Part shown: piece by piece, positions 1 to 6,788 of the stretch | How positions within the stretch are numbered: the stretch's first letter is position 1 | Layout of the letters: every line of letters begins with the position of its first letter | Virus record (IMG/VR): IMGVR_UViG_3300024262_006261 | Span: 1-55,999 of that record | Source: a virus | Reading direction: 5' to 3' (one strand) | DNA: 55,999 nt | The notes under the pieces: generated by a model | The model's database searches: none | Seen by the model: only the letters and a program-made list of their open reading frames with translations | What the model was told of the DNA's origin: nothing | Position numbers and translations under genes: made by a program

Positions 1-615
1 GAAAGAAGCAAGTTCGATAAGACTAAAGAGGCCTTACGAAAAGGTAAAGAGGTTGCTGGTGCTTATACAGACGGTAAGGCCAAAAAGAATTCAGCCAATT
101 TGCGTAGGTTGCTCACACCTCTCAAGAAGAGCGGCTCTATCTTGATTATCATAAGCCAAACAAGAGATAGCTTGGGTTTTGGTTTTGAAAAGAAAAATCG
201 TTCTGGTGGTCGAGCTTTGCGTTTCTATGCTGCAATAGAATTATGGTCTTCGGTCAAAAGTTCTATAACAAAAGTAATTAAAGGAAAGAATAGACAATTA
301 GGAACCTTGTGTTCTATTCGAGTCAAAAAAAATCGAGTAACAGGAAGAGATAGAGTAGTAACAATTCCTATCTACCATTCTTTTGGAATAGATGATATAG
401 GATCATGTGTGGACTACTTATCAAAAGAAGAAGGACATTGGACAACATCAGGTGCTTCTATTACAGCTCCAGAATTCGATTTTACAGGCAATAGAGGTAA
501 ACTCATTAGGCATATAGAAAATGAAGGGTTAGAAAAAGACTTGATAGATATTGTAACAGATACCTGGAATGAAATTGAAGAGGCCTGCAGGGTGAAGAGA
601 AAAAAGAGATACTAG
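1..615 (+). CDS. RecA/UvsX-like recombinase, C-terminal part (5' end outside window)
   Basis: The reading frame is open from base 1, so the gene starts upstream. The visible part has a beta strand ending in SQTRD, then SGGRALRFYAAIELW, which matches the L2/GGRALKFYAS region of RecA-family strand-exchange ATPases, followed by a second strand (RVKKNRVTGR). The Walker A and B motifs must lie outside the window. In the family this protein forms filaments on single-stranded DNA for recombination and recombination-dependent replication. It heads a + strand block with a 5' nuclease and Rad50/Mre11-like genes, which fits a phage recombination module. It ends in TAG. A RadA/Sak4-type ATPase is the alternative. 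Confidence 0.75.
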   Translation, partial: ERSKFDKTKEALRKGKEVAGAYTDGKAKKNSANLRRLLTPLKKSGSILIIISQTRDSLGFGFEKKNRSGGRALRFYAAIELWSSVKSSITKVIKGKNRQLGTLCSIRVKKNRVTGRDRVVTIPIYHSFGIDDIGSCVDYLSKEEGHWTTSGASITAPEFDFTGNRGKLIRHIENEGLEKDLIDIVTDTWNEIEEACRVKRKKRY

Positions 616-657
616 ACAGGTTTAGATTATAATATTAGAAGATGACTGAGGCATAAA

Positions 658-1512
658 ATGATTAGAAAAACCTGGCTGCTCTTAGACTGCAATTACCTGT
701 GCCACAGGGCTAAACACTCTACTGGTGGATTGAGTTTCGAGAATACCCCTACTGGTGTTATATATGGCTTACTAAAAACAGTTGCCCATTTCCAAGAACT
801 CTTTAATACTCCTCATGTAGCATTCTGTTGGGATTCCAAAACCTCAAAACGGAAAAAGATATTCTCGGCATACAAAGCTCACCGAGCAAGCAAGTACGAA
901 GACATGGATGAGGACACCAATAAACTCGAAGAAGAATTTAGATGGCAAATGCAAATGCTCCGGAGAGAATACCTACCTACCATAGGCTATAAAAATGTCT
1001 TCGTGCAAAGAGGATACGAAGCAGACGACATAATAGCCTCTATTTGTCTTAATCTCTCTATGCTAGATGAAGCTATTATAGTATCATCTGACCAAGATTT
1101 ATATCAACTAATAGAATCTAACATATCTCTTTTCAATCCCACCAAAGGTAAAATGATGACATTGCAAGGATTCAAAGAGAAGTATGGAATAGAACCTTAC
1201 CTATGGAATACAGTGAAGATAATTGCTGGATGTAATACAGATGGTGTCCCAGGAATAGAAGGAGTAGGCGAAAAGACTGTTGTCAAATACCTAAAAAAAG
1301 AATTAAAAGAAACCACAAAAACCTATCAAAAAATCACCAATATGAGCGATAGTATATATAGAAGGAACAAAAGATTGATTACTTTACCTTTCAAAGGAAC
1401 CAAGGTATTTAAACTTCAAGACGATGAAATCACACAAGAAGGTTGGAATACTGTTATTGAAAAATTAGGAATGATATCTTTAAGAGATAAAGCTCCTATA
1501 TTTAGAGAGTAA
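658..1512 (+). CDS. FEN-type 5'-3' exonuclease / flap endonuclease
   Basis: This is a 284-residue protein of the T5 D15 / T4 RNase H / Pol I 5'-nuclease family, which removes RNA primers and 5' flaps with bound divalent metals. Visible motifs in order are LLLDCN near residues 7-12 (first acidic residue), GYEADDIIASI near 120-130, VSSDQDLYQLI near 143-153 with paired Asp residues, and CNTDGVPGIEGVGEKT near 193-208, the helix-hairpin-helix DNA-binding segment. Its length suits a stand-alone phage nuclease. It follows the RecA-like gene by about 40 bases and probably shares its transcript. Confidence 0.88.
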   Translation: MIRKTWLLLDCNYLCHRAKHSTGGLSFENTPTGVIYGLLKTVAHFQELFNTPHVAFCWDSKTSKRKKIFSAYKAHRASKYEDMDEDTNKLEEEFRWQMQMLRREYLPTIGYKNVFVQRGYEADDIIASICLNLSMLDEAIIVSSDQDLYQLIESNISLFNPTKGKMMTLQGFKEKYGIEPYLWNTVKIIAGCNTDGVPGIEGVGEKTVVKYLKKELKETTKTYQKITNMSDSIYRRNKRLITLPFKGTKVFKLQDDEITQEGWNTVIEKLGMISLRDKAPIFRE

Positions 1513-1550
1513 TCAAAGTAAAGAAGCAAAAGCATAATATAAAAGAACGG

Positions 1551-1673
1551 ATGATAACAACCAAAGAAGGGTTACAAATCAAAGTAATAGAATTTGCCCC
1601 GTGCAACAATACTACCGATTTAGAAAACTTTGTTACTCAAAATATTCACAGAGTTTCTGAAAGGAAAGAATGA
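1551..1673 (+). CDS. small hypothetical protein (40 aa)
   Basis: An ATG-started frame of 40 codons begins MITTKEGLQIKVIEFAPC and ends in a TGA that overlaps the start of the next gene as ATGA (1670-1673). That overlap is typical of translationally coupled phage genes and is the main reason to call it. The ribosome-binding site is weak. No family is recognised. Confidence 0.45.
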   Translation: MITTKEGLQIKVIEFAPCNNTTDLENFVTQNIHRVSERKE

Positions 1674-2257
1674 AATTTATACTCTACATAAAGATATTTA
1701 TGATATCTGTTTTTTTTGTTTTTGGTTGTGAGACTAAAAAAGACTTACTACCGCGTGATACTCTGTTGTCTCAGAGAGTCTCAATGTTAGGATCAGATAC
1801 GCAACAAAGAAGCAGTGTTAAGTCTATTCAAATAGTATTTAATGAAGAAGTAATTATTCCTAACGATGCTCTTTGGATTACAAAAAATGGACAGGCTATA
1901 AATTTGTCCAATGCTACTTTCACCTACGAAAATAGGACAGCTACATGGACATTTATAGAATCTTTGCCAGATGGCCTATATGTAGCAACAGTAAAAGCAG
2001 ATAAGATAACAGACATTGCCGGTAATCATTTGGACGGAGATAAGGATGGTATAGCAGGTGGTGACTTTTTATTATCTTTTTTCCGACTCTATGGCGATAC
2101 CACTGGAGATGGAACGGTAAACAGGGAAGACTTGATTATTATGATTAACAAATGGTTAGAACCGCCAGAACAAACAGGATTAGATTTTAATAGAGATGGT
2201 ATCATAAATTGTATAGATATAGCAGTTTTTGCTAAGAATTGGAATAAATCTATATAA
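1670..2257 (+). CDS. putative lipoprotein with Ig-like and dockerin-like domains
   Basis: This is a 195-residue secreted-type protein. A hydrophobic N-terminal signal ends in VFGC, an acceptable lipobox, so lipidation at about Cys20 is likely. Residues about 50-135 resemble an SbsA-type bacterial Ig-like domain (VKSIQIVFNEEV ... ITDIAGNHLDGD). The C-terminus holds two EF-hand-like dockerin repeats, GDTTGDGTVNREDL and LDFNRDGIINCIDI, each followed by a helix ending in a Trp segment. The linker FRLYGD before the dockerin is characteristic of Planctomycetes surface proteins. Phage lipoproteins often act in superinfection exclusion; here that is inference. The gene sits oddly among DNA-metabolism genes and may be a recent acquisition from a host. 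Confidence 0.7.
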   Translation: MKFILYIKIFMISVFFVFGCETKKDLLPRDTLLSQRVSMLGSDTQQRSSVKSIQIVFNEEVIIPNDALWITKNGQAINLSNATFTYENRTATWTFIESLPDGLYVATVKADKITDIAGNHLDGDKDGIAGGDFLLSFFRLYGDTTGDGTVNREDLIIMINKWLEPPEQTGLDFNRDGIINCIDIAVFAKNWNKSI

Positions 2258-2269
2258 AAGGACAGAATA

Positions 2270-2407
2270 ATGGCAAAAGGAAGTTCATTTGAAAGAGAAA
2301 TATGTACTATCCTAAGTAAGTGGTGGACAAACAATGAGAGGGACGATGTGTTTTGGAGAACAGCAGGCAGTGGGGCAAGGGCCACAACCCGAAGCAAAAA
2401 TAATTAA
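2270..2407 (+). pseudogene. truncated 5' copy of the PD-(D/E)XK nuclease gene
   Basis: A frame with a good ribosome-binding site (AAAGGA) starts MAKGSSFEREICTILSKW and stops after 45 codons. It aligns with the N-terminus of the intact nuclease at 3392 over the whole stretch (FERxIC, WW, DDxFWRT, GSGARAT) and then breaks off at RSKNN-stop. Immediately after the break come a promoter, a structured leader and a homing endonuclease gene. The simplest reading is that the mobile element brought, or left behind, a diverged 5' fragment of its target gene. Confidence 0.75.
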
Positions 2408-2414
2408 AAAGTAC

Positions 2415-2442
2415 TTGACAATCTCCAATAAAGGTATATAAT
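2415..2442 (+). promoter_or_regulatory. consensus sigma70-type promoter before homing endonuclease
   Basis: TTGACA (2415-2420) and TATAAT (2437-2442) are both perfect consensus hexamers with a 16-base spacer. The predicted start is near 2449-2450, so the transcript begins at the first arm of the RNA structure described next. Host-type RNA polymerase should be able to use it. Confidence 0.75.
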
Positions 2443-2550
2443 AATGGTATGCTATACAGGAATATACAAAAAGCGAACCAGTCAGAGACAGTTCTTAGAC
2501 ATAATAGTCTGCCTGTATAGCAACTCTGACTGGTTCTTATTTTTGGAGAT
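2421..2550 (+). promoter_or_regulatory. possible Shine-Dalgarno-sequestering helix of the homing endonuclease
   Basis: ATCTCCA (2421-2427) is the exact reverse complement of TGGAGAT (2544-2550), which contains the GGAG ribosome-binding site of the endonuclease gene at 2557. The left arm lies in the promoter spacer, upstream of the predicted start. Only read-through transcripts from the upstream operon would carry it and hide the site; transcripts from the local promoter would not. The same logic is established for T4 I-TevI. Seven base pairs alone are modest evidence. Confidence 0.5.
2449..2544 (+). ncRNA. pseudoknotted leader / small RNA with terminator-like 3' end
   Basis: Two perfect complementary pairs interlock. 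TGCTATACAGG (2450-2460) pairs with CCTGTATAGCA (2512-2522), and GAACCAGTCAGAG (2475-2487) pairs with CTCTGACTGGTTC (2524-2536). The order A-B-A'-B' makes a pseudoknot of 11 and 13 base pairs, with a small AGAC/GTCT hairpin (about 2498-2511) in between. The second helix is followed by TTATTTTT, as in an intrinsic terminator. It may be a free RNA of about 95 nt or an attenuating leader of the endonuclease gene 12 bases downstream. No known RNA family is recognised. Confidence 0.65.
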
Positions 2551-2556
2551 ACCATA

Positions 2557-3390
2557 ATGCCAGGTAAGGTTTATATAAAAACAGAAGAAATTAGAAGAAG
2601 AAAAATAAGTGAGGCCCGCAAAGGAACACGCCATTCAGAGGAAACTAAGAGAAAGATAAGTAAAAGTAAAAGAGGAAAACTCAATCATTTTTATGGAAAA
2701 CAACATACAGAACAGTCTAAAAAGAAAATGAGGGAATCTGCAAAAAGAAGACCACCTTGTTCAGAAGAAACAAAAAGGAAATTAGGATTAAAAACAAAGA
2801 ATAGAATATGGACGGAAGAATCAAGAAAGAAATGCAGCATCGCTAAAATAGGAATACTCAATCCTATGTATGGTAAAAAGATGTCAGACGAAGACAAACA
2901 AAAAAGACGGGAATCTAATTTGGGCAAACATTTCCATGTCAAAAGTAAAGAATTGAAAGAGAGAATTAGTAAAACAGGATTAAGACTCTGGCAAAATCCC
3001 GAATATAGAGAAAAACAATTAAAGGCTATATTCAAAGGACTTGATATTAAACCAACCAAACCAGAGAGAAGAATGAGAAATGGTTTGAATAAAATGTTTC
3101 CTGGAGAATATAAATATGTTGGTAATGGTGAGATTTGGATAGCAGGAAAAAATCCTGATTTTATAAATGTAAATGGACAGAAAAAGATTATAGAATTGTT
3201 TGGTAACTTCTGGCACGGAGAAAAATGTAGATTCAAGATATATGGAGATGAATCTTCGAATAAAGAACATGCACAGCAAAGAATAAATCATTTTGCCAAA
3301 TATGGTTATAGAACTTTGATTGTTTGGGAAAGTGAATTAAAGAATATATTTAAATTAAAAAAGAAACTTGTAGAGTTTCAGAAAGGATAA
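2557..3390 (+). CDS. NUMOD3-containing, Vsr-like (EDxHD-type) homing endonuclease
   Basis: This 277-residue basic protein starts PGKVYIKTEE, the usual opening of this family. Residues about 10-125 carry repeated NUMOD3-like DNA-binding modules (ISEARKGTRHSEETKRKIS and relatives). The C-terminal nuclease domain, about 165-270, contains KPTKPERRMRNGL, NPDFINVNGQKKIIELFGNFWH and RINHFAKYGYRTLIVWESEL, matching very-short-patch-repair-like homing endonucleases such as I-Bth0305I. It would cut a specific allele and spread its own gene. GGAG lies 8 bases before the ATG. It is flanked by a truncated and an intact copy of the same nuclease gene and has a paralogue at 53108. Confidence 0.88.
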   Translation: MPGKVYIKTEEIRRRKISEARKGTRHSEETKRKISKSKRGKLNHFYGKQHTEQSKKKMRESAKRRPPCSEETKRKLGLKTKNRIWTEESRKKCSIAKIGILNPMYGKKMSDEDKQKRRESNLGKHFHVKSKELKERISKTGLRLWQNPEYREKQLKAIFKGLDIKPTKPERRMRNGLNKMFPGEYKYVGNGEIWIAGKNPDFINVNGQKKIIELFGNFWHGEKCRFKIYGDESSNKEHAQQRINHFAKYGYRTLIVWESELKNIFKLKKKLVEFQKG

Positions 3391-3391
3391 A

Positions 3392-3976
3392 ATGAAAGGT
3401 TCACATAAAGGAAGTGCATTTGAACGTGATATCTGCAAGCAACTTTCACTCTGGTGGTCCAAAGGTGAGAACGACGATATATTTTGGCGTACTCCAGGTT
3501 CGGGAGCAAGAGCTACAGTAAGAAATAAAAAAAATAAGGAATCAATGGGATTCTCAGATATTCAAGCTACCGACCCTATCGGGCAACCCTTAATAGACCT
3601 TTGTAGCATAGAACTGAAACGGGGCTATTCCAAAACTACCTTTGCTGATGTGATAGATAAACTGGACAAATCCAAAGAACAACTGTTTGAATCCTTTGTC
3701 AAACAAGCTACCTCAGATGGAAATCTCTCTGGATGTTTTTCATGGACATTAATAACCAAAAGGGATAGAAGAAAACCTTTGATTTTTACTACTCTATATC
3801 TCTATGAACACTTGAAATCAGTTGGATGTGATTTTAGCGAGACCACTCATACATTTTTATACTTCAAAAGTAAAGAGGGTTATAACTACAAGATTTTTGG
3901 AGCACCTCTAGAAGATTTTCTTAAAATTGTTAAACCTTCGGACATCAAGAAAATCATAGCAAAATGTGGAATATGA
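3392..3976 (+). CDS. PD-(D/E)XK-fold nuclease-like protein
   Basis: This is a 194-residue protein with an N-terminal KGSAFERDICKQLSLWW helix carrying the Glu typical of resolvase- and restriction-like folds, then FSDIQA (Asp) and SIELKRGYSK, an E-x-K motif after a strand. Together these resemble the PD-(D/E)XK active site. Such proteins cut branched or otherwise specific DNA; the exact substrate cannot be read. It begins 2 bases after the homing endonuclease and is the intact relative of the fragment at 2270, so its gene was probably the invasion target. It ends 4 bases before the next gene. Confidence 0.65.
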   Translation: MKGSHKGSAFERDICKQLSLWWSKGENDDIFWRTPGSGARATVRNKKNKESMGFSDIQATDPIGQPLIDLCSIELKRGYSKTTFADVIDKLDKSKEQLFESFVKQATSDGNLSGCFSWTLITKRDRRKPLIFTTLYLYEHLKSVGCDFSETTHTFLYFKSKEGYNYKIFGAPLEDFLKIVKPSDIKKIIAKCGI

Positions 3977-3979
3977 TAA

Positions 3980-4234
3980 ATGATCTCACCCAATAACATT
4001 AAAAAGTCTCAAGCCAAGCATATCCTCAAATTGATAGAGGAGGCTACCAGAGCAGAGGTGTTGGCTCGCCTTGGTCCCTATAGATTTCCTGAATATGCAA
4101 ATTGGTTTGGAGTAGCACTAGAAAAGCGAGAAGAATTATTAGAATATGTTTTTGGAACATCAAACTTGGTTGAATTGGGACAGCATTGGAAGATATTAGA
4201 TAGAACAGGAAAAGATAGGAAAAAGAAGAAATGA
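3980..4234 (+). CDS. hypothetical protein (84 aa)
   Basis: This is a small charged protein, MISPNNIKKSQAKHILKL at the start and a Lys-rich tail RTGKDRKKKK, rich in predicted helix. It sits tightly between the nuclease gene and the Rad50-like operon, so translation is likely. The family is not recognised. The basic tail could bind nucleic acid, but that is only inference. Confidence 0.6.
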   Translation: MISPNNIKKSQAKHILKLIEEATRAEVLARLGPYRFPEYANWFGVALEKREELLEYVFGTSNLVELGQHWKILDRTGKDRKKKK

Positions 4235-4284
4235 GAGTACAACACCTGATATATCTCATCCTCAATAAGGTTAATAATAAGTAG
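4231..4284 (+). CDS. possible 17-aa leader peptide
   Basis: ATG at 4231 overlaps the preceding stop (ATGA) and opens a frame encoding MRVQHLIYLILNKVNNK, ending in TAG at 4282-4284. That stop lies inside the first pairing arm of the folded RNA described next. A terminating ribosome would therefore cover or disturb that fold, an arrangement seen in leader-peptide control. It may equally be a chance short frame. Confidence 0.3.
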   Translation: MRVQHLIYLILNKVNNK

Positions 4285-4353
4285 GCACGTGGCAACGATA
4301 CACTATGGGTCATGTATCGGGGGTAGGTTTGCCTATTTACCTACCCCAGCCAC
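4281..4353 (+). ncRNA. three-way-junction RNA element with pseudoknot, before Rad50 N-half
   Basis: GTGGC (4289-4293) pairs with GCCAC (4349-4353) and encloses two adjacent perfect hairpins: CGATACA/TGTATCG (4296-4302 and 4313-4319) and GGGGTAGGT/ACCTACCCC (4320-4328 and 4339-4347), each with a 10-base loop. GTAGGCA (4281-4287) can pair with TGCCTAT in the second loop (4330-4336; one G-U), giving a pseudoknot. The two loops could alternatively kiss (ATGGGT with GCCTAT). It ends 20 bases before the next start codon. A cis-regulatory element or processing structure is likely; the class is unknown. Confidence 0.65.
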
Positions 4354-4373
4354 AATATCATAGGAATATAACG

Positions 4374-5402
4374 ATGATAGAAAAAATTCAAATAAGAAAC
4401 TTCCGAACACACAAAAGGTTGGATATAGAATTCTGTCCCTTTGTCAATTCTATTATTGGACGAAATGCTGCTGGTAAAAGCACAGTCATAAGAGCTATAA
4501 AATGGATAGTAAAAAATAAGCCTGCAGGAGATTCTATTATCAATTGGAATGCAGATAAAGCTTCTGTTCGACTTACCATTGATGGAAATAGAATAACTCG
4601 CACTAGAGGCAAAGGTATTAACATCTACAAAATCAATAAGAACGAACCGTATAAAGCCTTTGGTAGTGAGGTTCCTAAAGAAGTCGAGAATATAGTAAAT
4701 CTTTCAGATATCAATTTTCAAGGACAACACGAGGCCCCTTTTTGGTTCTGCAAGACAGCTGGTGAAGTCTCTCGTCAACTAAACTCTATCGTCAATTTGG
4801 AAAGAATAGATAGCACTCTAAAAAATATAGCTTCTTTCTTACACAAATCTCGTACATCCATTGAAATAATAGAAGGTAGATTAAGTAAAATATTGACACG
4901 ACAAGAATCTCTTGCTTATGTAGAAGAAATGGATGAGGAACTAAAAAATGCAGAACAAGAATACAGCGAATATCAAGAGATTAACTCAGAATTGGCTCTC
5001 TTACAAAATACGTTAAAATTGGTGTTATTACATAGGTCGGAGCGAAATATCGCGAGAGGTCTTAGAAGAGACAGTAAATTAGCATTGTCTAAGGGGCAAG
5101 TATACCAAGAAATATCTATTCAAATAGAAGACCTGTCAAAAGTATTGGAAACAGGTAAATCGCTTTTAATATCTATAAATAAAAGGCCCCCTCCATGGAA
5201 TCGATTAGAAATTCTCCAAACAAAACAGGAGGTGGCTTCCAATCAATATAATGCACTTGGTGGACTATTACAAACAATAGAAGAATATGAGGAAATCAAA
5301 TGTCTGAAGAAAGAAGAATTGCAAAAGCTCAAGAAAGACATTCGCAAAGTCGTCGGCGACAGATGCCCCTTATGTGGGACAAAAACGGATCGAAAGTCAT
5401 AG
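4374..5402 (+). CDS. Rad50/SbcC-like ATPase, N-terminal half ending at the zinc hook
   Basis: The ATG at 4374 follows AGGA at good spacing and gives the family N-terminus MIEKIQIRNFRTHK; an earlier in-frame ATG at 4305 lies in an RNA hairpin and is unlikely. The 342-residue product has Walker A GRNAAGKS at 29-36, a Q-loop-like NFQGQHEAPFW, a coiled coil, and then CPLC (Cys331, Cys334), the zinc-hook motif, only eight residues from its end. It lacks the signature, Walker B and H-loop, which are found in the gene at 6785. The two products would together equal one phage gp46-type protein (342+189, near the 560 of T4 gp46). The gene overlaps the Mre11-like gene. Confidence 0.85.
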   Translation: MIEKIQIRNFRTHKRLDIEFCPFVNSIIGRNAAGKSTVIRAIKWIVKNKPAGDSIINWNADKASVRLTIDGNRITRTRGKGINIYKINKNEPYKAFGSEVPKEVENIVNLSDINFQGQHEAPFWFCKTAGEVSRQLNSIVNLERIDSTLKNIASFLHKSRTSIEIIEGRLSKILTRQESLAYVEEMDEELKNAEQEYSEYQEINSELALLQNTLKLVLLHRSERNIARGLRRDSKLALSKGQVYQEISIQIEDLSKVLETGKSLLISINKRPPPWNRLEILQTKQEVASNQYNALGGLLQTIEEYEEIKCLKKEELQKLKKDIRKVVGDRCPLCGTKTDRKS

Positions 5403-6295
5403 CTATCTTATGCTCGGATTTTCATTTATCTCTCAATCCTCCAATTTTTCGTTCGGTAGAAAAGGATTGGTTCGAGGCTATGAGACGCCCCTTGGATGAA
5501 ATTAAAAGATTACAAAAAAAACATAATTGCCTTGTTCTTTGTGCAGGAGATATATTTGATAAGTGGAATAGTCCTCCCGAATTAATCAATTTTGCATTGG
5601 AGCATCTACCTAACGGAATGATATCTATCCCAGGTCAACATGATTTACCTCTTCACAGGTACGAAGATATAGAAAAAAGTGCATATTGGACTCTAGAAAA
5701 GGCTTGTAAGATAATAGACATAAATAGGAATAAAGACTTGATTGGAACAGATAAATTGGCTCTATATGGATTTCCTTATGGGTGCAAAATAGAGCCCCGT
5801 ACAAAGACAAAAGACGATGTCATAAGAATAGCAATAGCACACGAATATTGTTGTATAGAAGGACACAACTATCCTCAAGCTCCTGATGAAAGTTACCTTC
5901 GTATGAATAAAGAACGATTAGTAGGATATAATGTAATAATGTTCGGGGATAACCACAAGGGTTTTATGCATCCTATCAATCAAAATTCTACAGTATTCAA
6001 CTGTGGGTCGCTTATGAGGAGAAAATCAGACGAAGTGGATTACAAACCTCAAGTAGGAATACTATTTGATTCAGGGCGAGTAAAACCATATCATCTAGAT
6101 ACCTCCGAAGACAAATATTTAGAAGTTCAAGAAGGTATAGATGAAAAAACCTCCCTTGATATGAAAACCTTCGTTGAAGAATTAGAAAAATTGGGGGAAA
6201 CTGATCTAGACTTCCAAGAGGTGATGAAAGAATATCTAGAGAAAAACCGGATAAATGATGCTGTTTGCAAAATAATCTTAAGAGCAATGGAGTAA
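5300..6295 (+). CDS. Mre11/SbcD-like nuclease (gp47-type)
   Basis: This is a calcineurin-like phosphoesterase with the motif series SDFH (Asp40, His42), CAGDIFD, GQHDLP in place of GNHD, AHEY, and GDNHKG, as in phage SbcD/gp47 proteins. It partners the Rad50-type ATPase in end processing for recombination. The start is uncertain. ATG at 5300 has GAGG seven bases upstream and gives a basic 33-residue lead, overlapping the Rad50 N-half by 103 bases. ATG at 5363 or 5372 would place the start within the codons of the zinc hook itself. The catalytic domain is intact either way. Confidence 0.88.
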   Translation: MSEERRIAKAQERHSQSRRRQMPLMWDKNGSKVIAILCSDFHLSLNPPIFRSVEKDWFEAMRRPLDEIKRLQKKHNCLVLCAGDIFDKWNSPPELINFALEHLPNGMISIPGQHDLPLHRYEDIEKSAYWTLEKACKIIDINRNKDLIGTDKLALYGFPYGCKIEPRTKTKDDVIRIAIAHEYCCIEGHNYPQAPDESYLRMNKERLVGYNVIMFGDNHKGFMHPINQNSTVFNCGSLMRRKSDEVDYKPQVGILFDSGRVKPYHLDTSEDKYLEVQEGIDEKTSLDMKTFVEELEKLGETDLDFQEVMKEYLEKNRINDAVCKIILRAME

Positions 6296-6298
6296 AGA

Positions 6299-6541
6299 AT
6301 GGATGATAATTTAAGAAAGTATATGGAACTAAAGAAAAAAGTGGAGTTGGCTCAACAAAAGGCGGATAGAGCAGAAGGAGCTCTCCAACAAGTTATGAAC
6401 CGACTCGAGGAGGATTTTGAATGTAGTTCCGTAGAAGATGCAGAAAAGAAGTTGAAAATCTTAGAAAAACAAAAGCAAAAAGCAAAAGAAGAATTTGAGA
6501 ATGCTGTAGAAGCATTCGAAGAAAAATGGGGTAACGCCTAG
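6299..6541 (+). CDS. small coiled-coil protein
   Basis: This is an 80-residue, highly charged, almost wholly helical protein with heptad-like spacing of Leu and Ala (YMELKKKVELAQQKADRAEGAL; AEKKLKILEKQKQKAKEEF). It lies three bases after the Mre11-like gene and between the two Rad50 halves. It could brace the split coiled coil or be an unrelated dimer; no family is recognised. Confidence 0.65.
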   Translation: MDDNLRKYMELKKKVELAQQKADRAEGALQQVMNRLEEDFECSSVEDAEKKLKILEKQKQKAKEEFENAVEAFEEKWGNA

Positions 6542-6554
6542 AAGGGAGTCTAAA

Positions 6555-6788
6555 ATGCTAGTGCTTAGTAGACATGTAGGACAATCAATAATCATAGGTC
6601 GAGGGCATAAGACAATAAAAGTCAAGATAATCGATATTCAAAAGGGTACTGCTCGACTCGGAATAGAAGCAGACAAATCCATATCCGTTCATAGAGAAGA
6701 GGTTCTTAAATCAATACAAAGAGGAGAAAAACCAAAATCTCTTATGTCTATAGATTATAAAAGAGGGGAGATTAAAGGAATCAAATGA
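6555..6788 (+). CDS. csrA: CsrA/RsmA-type RNA-binding translational regulator
   Basis: The sequence MLVLSRHVGQSIIIG, then IKVKIIDIQKGTARLGIEAD and SVHREEVLKSI, follows the CsrA fold throughout. It keeps Leu4 and Arg6 and the VHREE segment with Arg47 (the equivalent of Arg44), which contact GGA in RNA loops. It has 77 residues, longer at the C-terminus than the roughly 61 of E. coli CsrA. A strong AAGGGAG precedes the ATG. Its stop overlaps the start of the Rad50 C-half as ATGA, so the two are coupled. A phage CsrA could repress or redirect host mRNAs, or control phage leaders. Confidence 0.95.
   Translation: MLVLSRHVGQSIIIGRGHKTIKVKIIDIQKGTARLGIEADKSISVHREEVLKSIQRGEKPKSLMSIDYKRGEIKGIK

Noticed and set aside
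2449-2544. HDV-like self-cleaving ribozyme
   Set aside because: The helix order is similar (A-B-A'-B'), but the first helix is 11 bp rather than 7 and no convincing P1.1/J4-2 catalytic core is seen.
2400-3391. Group I intron interrupting the PD-(D/E)XK nuclease gene
   Set aside because: No P3/P7-type core or R/S consensus could be matched, and the downstream gene has its own full N-terminus instead of a second exon.
4305-4373. Longer start of the Rad50 N-half at 4305
   Set aside because: This segment lies inside two perfect hairpins, has no ribosome-binding site, and adds residues before the conserved family N-terminus at 4374.
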